33,376 bases of DNA, taken from positions 1-33,376 of the forward strand of contig CANFEH010000010.1 of the NCBI GenBank assembly GCA_947445855.1. Reading direction: 5' to 3'. Positions within the stretch are counted from its first letter, which is position 1; each line of letters opens with the position of its first letter. The notes under the pieces were generated by a model. That model ran no database searches and was not told the origin of the DNA. It saw only the letters and a program-made list of their open reading frames with translations. Of the stretch, positions 8,017 through 16,892 are shown one piece after another. The translations under genes and the position numbers were made by a program. This stretch comes from Zetaproteobacteria bacterium. Lineage in GTDB: Bacteria > Bdellovibrionota_B > Oligoflexia > Oligoflexales > Bog-1112.

Positions 8017-9066
8017 CTACTCCCCTATTTCTTGCAAGGAGACACCATACTGAATCCCTCTTTGATCTAAATTCCAACAATTTTCTTCATACCAACCAAG
8101 AGAGAGTAAAACTTTCTTTGCTTCACAAAGATTTTCTTCTTGACCAAAAAAAAGAAGGGCATCCTCTCCACCTGACCCTGTGGTTTTAAAAGTCCAAGTC
8201 TTATCAAACCCATCTACAACTTTCAGAGCTTCTTCCAAAGAACTAGGAAAAAAAGGACTCTTTCTCATAAGACTTCTATGTTGAGAGATAAGACTTATTA
8301 ACTCTTTTTCTAATATTTCTTTTTTTGATTCAAAAAAATCACTAAAAGACAAACTTAACTTTTGAGAAAGCTCAAAAAATTTTTCTTTTAATTGATTTTG
8401 AGAAAGCCAAGCATCTGTTTTATTCATAACTTCTTTTGTAACCGCTCCAGAACCTCCTATAAAAATATGAAGATACTTTTTTAAGCGTTGACTACAGAAA
8501 TCTAGTTTAGACCATTTCTCAGGCCAAAAAGAACCCTCAGGTTTATAAAGAAGCACTCCTCCTTCTTTTTGTGTGATAACGTCATAGCCAGAAGCTTTTT
8601 TTTGATATTTTTTTTGATCCTGAAAAGCTTTTTCTGCAAGACCCCAAGCGCGAGAAGAAGGAATTATTAATTCTTCTTTATTTAAAACTTTTTCAAATAG
8701 ATGCAAAGCGTACTGAACACCTAAACGCAAAGCAGAAGAACTCCCAAAACCAGAACTTACACAAAAATCACTCGTAATAAAAAAATCAAAATGTGGTAGT
8801 TTTTTTTCTTTGATAACAGAGTAAAGGCTAGACAGAAGAATATCTTCTGAATCTTGCAATTCTTCGACTCTTTCAAAAAAATAAGGCCTGTCCCACAGAA
8901 GAGAAGTCACACTCGAACAATCCTTAAAAGATCTCTCGATTCTAATTGTAAGATATTTACTTAAAGCGAGAGATAAAGAAGAAAATCCAGACATGACTGC
9001 ATACTCACCTGACAACATAATCTTGGCAGGTACTCTTACATGAATGACACAATTTTTATCAGGCAC
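8017..9066 (-). CDS. GHMP-family kinase of the mevalonate pathway, probably phosphomevalonate kinase
   Basis: A 349-residue GHMP kinase: motif 1 VPAKIMLSGEYAVMSG (residues 12-27), motif 2 SSGFGSSSALRLG (about 105-116) and C-terminal motif 3 KTTGSGGEDALLFF. GEYAV in motif 1 is usual for phosphomevalonate kinases, whereas mevalonate kinases usually have GEHAV, so the first is preferred; ASGYDVITQ is also PMK-like. Start: GTG at 9066, overlapping the fni TGA by 8 bases, with GGGGAT upstream. Lying between fni and mvaD, it clearly belongs to the pathway. The partner kinase is not in the window. Confidence 0.75.
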   Translation of the reverse strand: MPDKNCVIHVRVPAKIMLSGEYAVMSGFSSLSLALSKYLTIRIERSFKDCSSVTSLLWDRPYFFERVEELQDSEDILLSSLYSVIKEKKLPHFDFFITSDFCVSSGFGSSSALRLGVQYALHLFEKVLNKEELIIPSSRAWGLAEKAFQDQKKYQKKASGYDVITQKEGGVLLYKPEGSFWPEKWSKLDFCSQRLKKYLHIFIGGSGAVTKEVMNKTDAWLSQNQLKEKFFELSQKLSLSFSDFFESKKEILEKELISLISQHRSLMRKSPFFPSSLEEALKVVDGFDKTWTFKTTGSGGEDALLFFGQEENLCEAKKVLLSLGWYEENCWNLDQRGIQYGVSLQEIGE

Positions 9067-10414
9067 GTCCTATCCCCAAACGTTCAAGATAACTGTTAAA
9101 CTCTTTTTCTAAAGGTTCCCCAACTGTCAATTTCGTGGTCAAATCTTTGAGCTCGGAACATCCAGAAGCCAATAAAGTAATTTTAAGTTGATGCGAAAAA
9201 AGCTCAAGCTCTCTTATTACATCTTCAGAAGATTTAACAGCAGCTTTAAAAAGAGGTAGCCCCAAACCACACATAGAAGCTCCGAGAGCACAAGCTTTAG
9301 CAACAGTTTGTCCATCACGAACCCCCCCTGTGGCTGTAACTTCAAGTTCTTTACAAACATTTTTGACAGCAGCTAAGGTATAAGCTGTCGGAGCACCCCA
9401 GTTTCTAAAACTTCTTCCTAGGCGCCCATCTTCACTGGAAAGTCGGTAGGACTCAACTTGGCTCCAAGAAGTGCCCCCCTTGCCTCCAACATCAAGCACT
9501 CTTACACCTGCTCCTTCTAATTTTTTAGCAACATCAGAGCTCACACCAGAACCAACCTCTTTTACAATGAGAGGAGTCTCAAGATGCGAAGAAAGAGATT
9601 CAATCAATTTATAAAAACCTTTGAACTCTCTGTTACCTTCTTTTTGAACACACTCTTGAAGAACATTTAAATGAATAGCAAAAGCATCAGCCCTAACCAT
9701 GTCAATGGCACGTCTGCAGTAGTCGAGTGGATTTTTTTCTTTTAGTAAGTCTGAAAAACCAATGTTTCCAAAAAGAAAAAGATCTGGAAATTTTTCTTTG
9801 AGCACAAAAATTTTAGCATACTCAGGATGCTCAAGAGCAAGCCTCTGTGACCCAAGACCCATGGGAATCCGAAATTGAGAAGCTCCGTATGCTAAATTTT
9901 CGTTAATTCTTTGACCTTCAGAAACACCCCCTGTCATTCCTGTTATGAAGAATGGATATGCAAACCGTTTTCCAAGAAGAATCGTTTCTGTATTAATATC
10001 ACTTTCACTCAGCTCAGGGATTGCATCTGGTAAAAAACTGAGCCTTTCAAAACCAGTGAAACGAGAAGAAGACTCTACATCTTCTGTATTGCAAATATCA
10101 ATATGCTCGTTCTTTCTTAGTTGAATCAAAAGTTTTGCTATTTGTTCTCGAAAACGAGACGAATCAAAGCTAAACTCTAAGTAATTATTTTCAGCTTCTT
10201 TTAAAGAACCTTCAAAAGAAAAATCCTTTGCACCATCTCCTGATAGAATATGAAGAATACCCGCTCCAGATGACTTTTCTGAAAATTTTCTACTTTTATT
10301 TATATAAAAACAATCTTCTGATAAAGCCACAAGACGCACTTCACCTAAATCACTATGTTCACAGAGAAGCGGCCTGTACATAAAAATTTTATTACTTTGA
10401 TTTTTGTTGATCAA
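9059..10414 (-). CDS. fni: Type 2 isopentenyl-diphosphate isomerase with N-terminal extension
   Basis: FMN-dependent IPP:DMAPP isomerase. The core starts at about residue 98 with LRKNEHIDIC and contains the family blocks GFERLSFLPDAIPE, FFITGMTGG, MGLGSQR, KEVGSGVS, DVGGKGGTSW and ATGGVRDG. Normal family members have about 340-360 residues; this one has 451 because of about 97 extra residues in front. That segment looks globular and beta-rich, with no signal peptide or membrane segment, and I do not recognise it. Start: TTG at 10414 with GAGGT four bases upstream; an ATG 11 codons later has no ribosome site and would still keep the extension. First gene of the isoprenoid operon. Confidence 0.88.
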   Translation of the reverse strand: MINKNQSNKIFMYRPLLCEHSDLGEVRLVALSEDCFYINKSRKFSEKSSGAGILHILSGDGAKDFSFEGSLKEAENNYLEFSFDSSRFREQIAKLLIQLRKNEHIDICNTEDVESSSRFTGFERLSFLPDAIPELSESDINTETILLGKRFAYPFFITGMTGGVSEGQRINENLAYGASQFRIPMGLGSQRLALEHPEYAKIFVLKEKFPDLFLFGNIGFSDLLKEKNPLDYCRRAIDMVRADAFAIHLNVLQECVQKEGNREFKGFYKLIESLSSHLETPLIVKEVGSGVSSDVAKKLEGAGVRVLDVGGKGGTSWSQVESYRLSSEDGRLGRSFRNWGAPTAYTLAAVKNVCKELEVTATGGVRDGQTVAKACALGASMCGLGLPLFKAAVKSSEDVIRELELFSHQLKITLLASGCSELKDLTTKLTVGEPLEKEFNSYLERLGIGRA

Positions 10415-10430
10415 GTGACCTCGAACTCAT

Positions 10431-10459
10431 ACTTTAAATAAACACCTGAGAAAGAACAA
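10431..10459 (-). promoter_or_regulatory. Promoter candidate for the isoprenoid operon
   Basis: On the minus strand, TTGTTC (10454-10459), 17 bases, then TAAAGT (10431-10436). The leader to the TTG start at 10414 would be only about 10 bases, so the message would start just upstream of the ribosome site. The phased repeat array at 10476-10513 lies immediately upstream. Confidence 0.4.
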
Positions 10460-10475
10460 ACAGCAGACAGGTAAA

Positions 10476-10513
10476 TAGCTAGCAATTAGCTAAAACCTAG
10501 CTTATTTTGGCTA
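10476..10513. promoter_or_regulatory. Helically phased TAGCT direct-repeat array
   Basis: TAGCT begins at 10476, 10487 and 10498 (11-base steps), followed by a degenerate TGGCT at 10508. One site per DNA turn is typical of cooperative regulator binding on one face. The array sits in the 260-base divergent region between the isoprenoid operon and the PilZ gene, 17 bases upstream of the candidate -35 box of the operon. No regulator is identified. Confidence 0.45.
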
Positions 10514-10674
10514 AAAAATCAACTAAGAATCTCTCTTTTACATGATCTTTTGAGACTTTTACCCACGAAGAGCTTCCCTGATCTACCAAAGTAAGGTTAG
10601 AATAAGTAATAAGAACAAGGATCTATAAAAAATATTGGAAATACCTTCAAAGCCACTGAAGAAGGAGTAACAAG

Positions 10675-11028
10675 ATGACTATTGATCTTAGAAAGTATCC
10701 AAGATACCCATACCATCTTAAAATTCATATAACAAACGAGCAAGGAAACTCCTGGGACATGTCAACTCTTGACGTTTCTATTGAGGGTATGAGAATTTTA
10801 TCAAAACATAAAAATCTTGTTTTTGAACCAGAAACTCTAGTAACTATTCAACTAGAAAAGCAGAAAAATCTTGAGCCAATGATTTTTTCAGGAACAGTAA
10901 GACACTACTCTATAGAACAAAATGATGACATGATTTTTGGAGTGAGCATCACTAGCTTAAATGATGACAGTAAAACTCGTTGGAATTCAGTGATTGAGCA
11001 TGTGCGTCTCTCTACAAAAATAGTTTAG
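10675..11028 (+). CDS. PilZ-domain c-di-GMP-binding protein
   Basis: A 117-residue stand-alone PilZ domain. Both halves of the cyclic-di-GMP site are present: RxxxR (R6 and R10, in RKYPRY) and DxSxxG (D33, S35, G38, in DVSIEG). The remainder is the expected beta-barrel. Such single-domain proteins are effectors that change motility, surface or enzyme behaviour on binding c-di-GMP; the target here is unknown. Start: ATG with AAGGAG seven bases upstream. It is divergent from the isoprenoid operon and convergent with purA, its TAG overlapping the purA TAA by three bases. Confidence 0.9.
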   Translation: MTIDLRKYPRYPYHLKIHITNEQGNSWDMSTLDVSIEGMRILSKHKNLVFEPETLVTIQLEKQKNLEPMIFSGTVRHYSIEQNDDMIFGVSITSLNDDSKTRWNSVIEHVRLSTKIV

Positions 11029-12293
11029 CATGTGACAAAATCATTTTTGTTCGGTCCATTTCCAATATATTCAACTCTCACAGATGAAAGCTCTTCAATC
11101 GCTTTAATGTAAGTTTGAGCTTTTTCTGGGAGCTCTGCAAATCGTTTTACATTTGAAATATTTTCTTCCCAACCTTCAAACTCTTCATACTGAGCTTCCA
11201 TAAAAGTTAAGTCATGAAAACGATTTGAAAATTCTTTTACAATTTTGCCTGATTGATCTTTATAAGCTGTAGCAATTTTTAAAGTTTTGAAGCCTGAAAG
11301 AATATCAAGTTTATTGAGAAGGATTGAGTCAAACCCATTGATGTCTTGAGCATAACGCATAGCAACAGCATCAAACCAACCACAACGACGCCTTCTGCCT
11401 GTCGTAGCACCATACTCTTGACCTTTATCTCCTAGTAGTTTTCCTTCTTCACCCAAATCTTCTGAAGGAAACGAACCTCCACCCACACGGGTGATGTAGG
11501 CTTTTGCTACGCCATAAATTTTTGTGATTAACCGGGGATCAAAACCAATAGAACAAGCAGCACCAGCAGCAATAGTTGAACTTGAAGTCACATAAGGATA
11601 AGTCCCATGATTAACATCTAGAAGAACTCCTTGAGCACCTTCAAGAAAAATCTTTTTATTTGTACGAAGAATCATCTCACGCAAAAGTGTCTCAACATTT
11701 CCAGCGAAAGCAGATAAATGAGAAGAAGCGCAAAAGAACTCCTCCCAAACTTCTTTGTTCCTTTCAAAATAGGCAGCAAACTCATCTGACGCGCGACGCA
11801 TCTTATTCACCCAAGCTTCTCGATACTTTGGATTTAAGTACTCATAAAACTTAAGCCCAAGTCTAGATACTCTGTCTTGATACGTTGGCCCAATGCCTCG
11901 TTTTGTTGTACCAATAGGGTTCAGAGAACTTTCTTCTGATTTTTTATCTAAATGAATGTGCCACGGAGTAATCACAAAAGAATTCCATGAAACCATGACT
12001 CGTTTTGTAATCTCAGGAGATAACCTTTCAGAAAGAAGGCTTACTTCTTTCCACAATTCACCTGGATTAACAACAACCCCAGCTGTCAAAGCAAGAATCT
12101 GGTCATTGTTTCCAAAACCACAAGGGACTTGATGTAGAACAAGTTTTTCACCATCCACATAAATAGTGTGCCCTGCATTATTTCCTCCTTGAAAACGAGC
12201 CACCACATTGGCATCACGTGATAAATGATCACTCCATTTACCTTTTCCTTCGTCACCCCACTGAGCTCCAACAAGAACTGATACTTCTGCCAT
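11025..12293 (-). CDS. purA: Adenylosuccinate synthetase
   Basis: Joins IMP and aspartate using GTP to make adenylosuccinate, the first step from IMP to AMP. Diagnostic motifs are GAQWGDEGKGK at the N-terminus, FQGGNNAGHTIYVDG, and GTTKRGIGPTYQDR for IMP binding. Start: ATG at 12293 with AGAGGA seven bases upstream, giving MAEVSVLVGAQW and 422 residues; an in-frame start 13 codons earlier would add an unrelated leader. Divergent from purB, the next enzyme in the AMP branch, across a 98-base gap that probably holds shared control. Confidence 0.95.
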   Translation of the reverse strand: MAEVSVLVGAQWGDEGKGKWSDHLSRDANVVARFQGGNNAGHTIYVDGEKLVLHQVPCGFGNNDQILALTAGVVVNPGELWKEVSLLSERLSPEITKRVMVSWNSFVITPWHIHLDKKSEESSLNPIGTTKRGIGPTYQDRVSRLGLKFYEYLNPKYREAWVNKMRRASDEFAAYFERNKEVWEEFFCASSHLSAFAGNVETLLREMILRTNKKIFLEGAQGVLLDVNHGTYPYVTSSSTIAAGAACSIGFDPRLITKIYGVAKAYITRVGGGSFPSEDLGEEGKLLGDKGQEYGATTGRRRRCGWFDAVAMRYAQDINGFDSILLNKLDILSGFKTLKIATAYKDQSGKIVKEFSNRFHDLTFMEAQYEEFEGWEENISNVKRFAELPEKAQTYIKAIEELSSVRVEYIGNGPNKNDFVTC

Positions 12294-12319
12294 AGTCAAA
12301 TCCTCTTCTACAAAATACT

Positions 12320-12348
12320 CAGACTTTAACAAGAAAGAGTGTTATAAG
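12320..12348 (+). promoter_or_regulatory. Weak promoter candidate for purB
   Basis: TATAAG (12343-12348) is a good -10 box; 17 bases upstream is the poor -35 match CAGACT (12320-12325). The minus strand across the same bases reads TATAAC, so purA may use an overlapping element. Confidence 0.3.
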
Positions 12349-12391
12349 ACAAAACTTTTAAAAAAACTATGCTTTTGGAGCTTAACAAATA

Positions 12392-13780
12392 ATGGAAAAT
12401 TACTTCGCTTTAAGTCCTATTGATGGCCGTTACGAAAAGACAACATCTCGCTTGAAAAATTTTTTAAGTGAAGCATCTCTTATTCATTACAGGTTAAAAG
12501 TAGAATTACTTTGGCTTGAACATCTCTTAGAAGCTATGATCGAAAAAAATGTTGAGCCTGTATTAGAAAATTTAAAAAACTCTCTTTTGCAAATATCAAT
12601 ACTATCACAAAAAGACTACAGATCTTTTGCTCGAAGTGTAAAAGAAATTGAAAAAAAAACTAATCACGACGTAAAAGCTTGCGAATATTTTCTACAAGAA
12701 CTTTTTGACAAAAACAACCTTGACCCAAAGCTAAAAAGTTTAATTCATTTTGCTTGCACCTCTGAAGATATTAACAATCTAGCTTATGGGCTTATGTTAA
12801 AAGATTTACGACAAGAAATTCTTCTTGATCTCGAAAAAGATGTTGAATCTGCCTTAGCTCATATCTGTCAAGAAACAAAAGGGATGCCTCTCCTTTCTCG
12901 TACCCACGGTCAAGCTGCAACTCCTACAACACTTGGTAAAGAAATAGCAATTTTTCTTTACCGACTTAAAAAACAAAGACAAGAATTAGAAGCTCTTCCA
13001 ATTTATGGAAAAATAAATGGAGCGGTTGGAAACTACAATGCTCACCAGTTTACATTTCCAGAAACAAACTGGCCTCTTCTTTGTAAAAATTTTATAGAAA
13101 AAAAATTAGGCTTAAACTGGAACCCTTATACCACACAAATAGAATCTCATGATGGGCTTGCAAAACTTTGTCAAAACATAAGCCTAACTTCCACAATTTC
13201 CATTGGACTTTGCCAAGATCTCTGGAGTTATATTAGTGTGAATATTTTTGGTCAAAAAACTGTAGCACAAGAAGTCGGATCATCCACTATGCCCCATAAA
13301 GTAAATCCTATTGACTTTGAAAATGCTGAAGGAAACTTTGGGCTCGCTCGCAGTTTAGCGAATCACATGGCAGATAAACTCCCCATCTCAAGAAAGCAAA
13401 GAGATCTGAGTGATTCTACTGTTCAAAGATCTCTTGGAACCCTCTTTGGGCATTACTATTTAGCTAAAAGCGCTCTTTTAAAAGGACTAAAAAAAATAAC
13501 ACCAAGAGAAGATGTGACAAGAGAAGAACTTGAAAATCATTGGGAAGTTTTAGCAGAACCTATTCAAATGATTTTAAGACGATACGGTATAGACAATGCT
13601 TATGAAAAGTTAAAAGAATACTCAAGAGGCAAAGCTCTTAGCAAAGAAGAAATAAAAATTTTTGTGGAAAATTTAAATGAATTACCTCAATTTGAAAAGA
13701 AAAGACTTCTTGAACTAACCCCAGGGACCTATACTGGACTAGCTGAAAAACTAACAAAAGAAATCCTTTCTCTTAGGTAA
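12392..13780 (+). CDS. purB: Adenylosuccinate lyase
   Basis: Cleaves adenylosuccinate to AMP and fumarate, and SAICAR in IMP synthesis. A 462-residue member of the fumarase/aspartase superfamily; the signature GSSTMPHKVNPIDFENAEGN (about residues 295-314) carries the mobile catalytic loop, and SRTHGQAATPT holds the general acid histidine region. N-terminal LSPIDGRYE and length match the E. coli-type PurB rather than the shorter Bacillus type. GGAG lies 11 bases before the ATG. Its 3' end overlaps the convergent lipoate ligase-like gene by 8 bases. Confidence 0.95.
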   Translation: MENYFALSPIDGRYEKTTSRLKNFLSEASLIHYRLKVELLWLEHLLEAMIEKNVEPVLENLKNSLLQISILSQKDYRSFARSVKEIEKKTNHDVKACEYFLQELFDKNNLDPKLKSLIHFACTSEDINNLAYGLMLKDLRQEILLDLEKDVESALAHICQETKGMPLLSRTHGQAATPTTLGKEIAIFLYRLKKQRQELEALPIYGKINGAVGNYNAHQFTFPETNWPLLCKNFIEKKLGLNWNPYTTQIESHDGLAKLCQNISLTSTISIGLCQDLWSYISVNIFGQKTVAQEVGSSTMPHKVNPIDFENAEGNFGLARSLANHMADKLPISRKQRDLSDSTVQRSLGTLFGHYYLAKSALLKGLKKITPREDVTREELENHWEVLAEPIQMILRRYGIDNAYEKLKEYSRGKALSKEEIKIFVENLNELPQFEKKRLLELTPGTYTGLAEKLTKEILSLR

Positions 13781-14453
13781 CAACTCCACTTTTCCCAAGA
13801 AGATGTACTCTTTGATTATCTTGACTTTGAATCAATTCATCACTAAGCATTTCATGAAGAGCTCTTGGAAAACTTTTTGCAGTAGAATCTCTTAGCTCCT
13901 CTAAACTTCCACCACAAAGAATTTCAGAAACCCCTTTGATAAAATCTCTATGAGATTTTTTTTGTCTGTACTCTGGCTCTTTTGTGGGGTGTTTTAAATA
14001 GCGTTCAATCAGTTCTATTTTAGAATCAAAAAGAATAGAGGCTTGATAAAGCAAATAATTTCTACTTCTAAAAAGAGATGTCCCTGCTATTTTTTTACCT
14101 TCATAACACAGATCACTGATACCATCTTGATAAAGAGACGTTAAAGAAGGATGAAAAGAAGAAAGAGCTGCAATCAACGCCTTGTTTACTCGACAAAAAT
14201 AAAAATCATTGCGAAAATAATCTTTAACCCAAAGGCCAGCACTCACAACAAGGCAGCTCGCGTGAAGCAAAACAGCACCTCCTCCTCCATAACGCTTGAG
14301 GACAGGAACTCCGTCTGTTTTACAATTATCTAAATAAACTTCTTTCTCAGCATTATTTCCATTGCCTAAAACAACAAGAGTTTCTTTTGGAATAAAAACT
14401 TGAGTTTCAATATCTCTAGAGCAGTTCTTAAGAATTTGATCATCTATCCACAT
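13773..14453 (-). CDS. Lipoate-protein ligase A-like protein
   Basis: A BPL/LplA/LipB-fold protein of 226 residues. KRYGGGGAVLLH matches the lipoyl-AMP-binding motif (usually RRxSGGGAVYHD) and GISDLCYEGKKIAGTS matches the DI..GKKI.G block containing the conserved lysine. HRDFIKGVSEIL resembles the usual end of the catalytic domain; the LplA accessory C-terminal domain is absent. It could ligate free lipoate or transfer octanoyl groups. Start: ATG at 14453 with AAGGG seven bases upstream; a GTG at 14468 overlaps that site. Last gene of the ileS operon, 28 bases after mgtE. Confidence 0.75.
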   Translation of the reverse strand: MWIDDQILKNCSRDIETQVFIPKETLVVLGNGNNAEKEVYLDNCKTDGVPVLKRYGGGGAVLLHASCLVVSAGLWVKDYFRNDFYFCRVNKALIAALSSFHPSLTSLYQDGISDLCYEGKKIAGTSLFRSRNYLLYQASILFDSKIELIERYLKHPTKEPEYRQKKSHRDFIKGVSEILCGGSLEELRDSTAKSFPRALHEMLSDELIQSQDNQRVHLLGKSGVVT

Positions 14454-14481
14454 GAAGAAACCCTTCACAAATAGCAGAGCT

Positions 14482-15846
14482 TTATGAAAACCGGCTCATA
14501 ATAAAGCCAGCTATATTAATATAGATCACAATACCAGTCACATCCATACAGGTGGATATAAAAGGAGAAGACACAACTGCAGGGTCAAGTTTTAGTTTTT
14601 TAAAAAGAAAAGGAAGCATTGAACCTGCCATAGCACCACAAAGAACAAGAACCCAAACAGAAACCCCGAGTATCAGTCCAATCTTTGGATCTAGACCCCA
14701 GCTATAGGCTCTAAAATAACCAATAAAAGCCAAAATTGATCCAAGAACAAAACCAATCACCACTTCCCGAGACAACACTTTTAAAACTTCTGACTCAGAT
14801 AATTCTTTAATAGAAAGACCACGAATAATTAAAGAAGCCGCTTGTGTTCCAGAGTTACCACCAGAAGCACTTACAATAGGGAGAAAGAAAACAAGAAAAC
14901 TCCATTGACTAATGACATCCTCATAAGCTTTTAAAGTAGCACAAGAGATAAAACCACCAACAAAAAGAAGAGCCAACCAGCCAGCTCTTTTTTGAATCAT
15001 TGTATGAAGAGGTGTTTGAAAATAAGAATCTTCAAGAGCACCATGACCACCGAACTGATGAATATCTTCTGTTGCTTCTTCTTCTGCCACATCAAACACG
15101 TCATCACTTGTCACAAAACCAAGAAGTTTTCCTTTCTCACTGACAACTGGGAAACAACTTCTATCGTATTTTCTAAAAACTTGAACGGCTTCTGTTTCAG
15201 GATGAGAAGGATCAAGAGTGACAACACTCTTTCTCATAATTTTGTCTACAGAAACAGAAAGAGGATCAGTCGACACAAGAGTCGTTAATGAAACCTCCCC
15301 GATAAGCTCCTCTCTCTCATTCACAACGTATAGATAAGTAAGAGACTCATCAGAAAGGGTCTTAGTCCAACGAATTTTTTGAAAAGCTTCTTTCACAGTC
15401 ATATCAGGTGTCAGAGTCAAAAAATCAGAGCTCATAAGACGTCCCACAGAAGAAGGTGGGTAACTAAGAAGTTTCCACGCTACTTGCCTCGTCTCAGGAT
15501 TTAATTGAGAAAGACTCTTATCTCGAATTTCTCTTGGGAGTTTTTCAAGAAGCCTTGTTCTATCATCTGGCTCCATGCCATTAATCAGATAACTGACAAG
15601 AAGATCTGGAAGTTCCATTATAAAATCTTCTTGTCTTTCAAGCTCAAGGTGAGCAAAAACTTCTACACGCCTTAAACGCGGGAGCAAACGAAAAAGAGAA
15701 ATACTCTTAAACAAAGCAACTTCAGAAAAAATTTCAGCAATATCTGCATCTTCAGAATCTCGAAACAAAACTCTTAAATTAATATAGTCTTGTTTCTCTA
15801 AAAAATCGAGAACGAGCTCTTTTGTAATGAGAAGAGTGTTTTTCAT
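14482..15846 (-). CDS. mgtE: MgtE-type magnesium channel/transporter
   Basis: A 454-residue inner-membrane Mg2+ channel. Order of parts: N-terminal helical MgtE-N domain (about 1-125), two CBS domains (about 130-255) that sense cytoplasmic Mg2+ and gate the pore, a connecting helix, then five membrane segments (about 280-450). The pore segment contains PIVSASGGNSGTQAASLIIR, the family signature. Its ATG overlaps the stop of the upstream aminopeptidase gene as ATGA. No Mg2+-responsive leader can be expected at such an overlap, so control is presumably at the level of the operon and the CBS domains. Confidence 0.93.
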   Translation of the reverse strand: MKNTLLITKELVLDFLEKQDYINLRVLFRDSEDADIAEIFSEVALFKSISLFRLLPRLRRVEVFAHLELERQEDFIMELPDLLVSYLINGMEPDDRTRLLEKLPREIRDKSLSQLNPETRQVAWKLLSYPPSSVGRLMSSDFLTLTPDMTVKEAFQKIRWTKTLSDESLTYLYVVNEREELIGEVSLTTLVSTDPLSVSVDKIMRKSVVTLDPSHPETEAVQVFRKYDRSCFPVVSEKGKLLGFVTSDDVFDVAEEEATEDIHQFGGHGALEDSYFQTPLHTMIQKRAGWLALLFVGGFISCATLKAYEDVISQWSFLVFFLPIVSASGGNSGTQAASLIIRGLSIKELSESEVLKVLSREVVIGFVLGSILAFIGYFRAYSWGLDPKIGLILGVSVWVLVLCGAMAGSMLPFLFKKLKLDPAVVSSPFISTCMDVTGIVIYINIAGFIMSRFS

Positions 15847-16892
15847 TCTGATACCCTACACAAATATTCTGTTTTAGCTTTAAAATTTTTTCCTGGAGCT
15901 GTTTTCAAAGCTCTCAAGAAGCCTCCTACATTTTCAGCTTTTGAACAATGGTAGACTTTATCTAAAAACTCACTATCTGGCTGATACAAACCACTAGCAA
16001 GAACATCTGCATTGTTCCAAGACTCTTCTTTTCCTATAAAATCAAATTGCAAAAACTTTGGTTTTTTGACTTGCAAGAACTTCTGAAAAATAGTCTTTTT
16101 CCCTTGGTTTTTCTTTTCTAATGAATCTTCTTTTTTTAACCCTGTATAATAGAGATGAAGAGATTCTTTTAAGTCAACAAGCCAATAATAAAAAAACTTT
16201 CTGTCTGCTAAATAGGCTTCGTAAAATTTAAGTTCTTCTTGTTCTTTTTTCTTCTTTAAAAAATTTTTTGTCATCCGGTGAGACAAATAGGTAGCTAAGT
16301 GTTCGTTTGAAACTACATCGTTTTTTAACCAATAAGTTTTGTGCACTAGCTCATGAAAAATTGTCTCTACAAGAGCAAAATCTCTTTGCTTCAACATAGA
16401 AGAGTAGAGAGGATCAGAAAACCATCCTAAAGTAGAAAATGCTGTCACAGTCCCTTTTGATGTATCAAAATTTTTCTTTCCCCAACTATCGGCCTCCACA
16501 TCTCGATCACCTTCTTGAAAAAAACCTTGATAGGGAACTCGACCAATCACTGGATAAGACCACTCAACCCACTTCAGTTCAAATGGATAAGCTACCTGTA
16601 ATAGAAAGCTAACAGCTCTACTTTTTTCATTGAAAATTAATTCCTGGTAAGATTTTCCAACGAAAAGTTCCTCGTCTTCACAAAAATGCAAAGCTTCATT
16701 CACAAGACCTAGTTTGTCTTTTAGTTTTTTTTCTATCCTGTGACTTTTCTCTAGTTTAGCAACTTTTTCCTTTTTACTGTAGAGTTTATGCTGGTTATGC
16801 ATAATATTAAGGGAGTAACAAGCAGACACCCCCCAAAGAATAAAAATGCTAATTAAAGTTCTAAGTATTAGTTTTTTCAAGAGCAAACACAC
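15843..16892 (-). CDS. Predicted aminopeptidase lipoprotein (COG4324-like)
   Basis: A 349-residue zinc peptidase-like protein. N-terminal helix followed by GVSAC, a lipoprotein processing site, places it in the envelope. HELVHKTYW (about residues 180-188) is an HExxH zinc motif, followed by NEHLATYL, whose glutamate could be the third ligand. Layout and length fit the predicted aminopeptidase family COG4324 (Pfam Aminopep), known only by homology. GTG start with AAGGG nine bases upstream; it overlaps the end of ileS by 32 bases and mgtE by 4, so it sits inside a tight operon. Confidence 0.7.
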   Translation of the reverse strand: MCLLLKKLILRTLISIFILWGVSACYSLNIMHNQHKLYSKKEKVAKLEKSHRIEKKLKDKLGLVNEALHFCEDEELFVGKSYQELIFNEKSRAVSFLLQVAYPFELKWVEWSYPVIGRVPYQGFFQEGDRDVEADSWGKKNFDTSKGTVTAFSTLGWFSDPLYSSMLKQRDFALVETIFHELVHKTYWLKNDVVSNEHLATYLSHRMTKNFLKKKKEQEELKFYEAYLADRKFFYYWLVDLKESLHLYYTGLKKEDSLEKKNQGKKTIFQKFLQVKKPKFLQFDFIGKEESWNNADVLASGLYQPDSEFLDKVYHCSKAENVGGFLRALKTAPGKNFKAKTEYLCRVSE

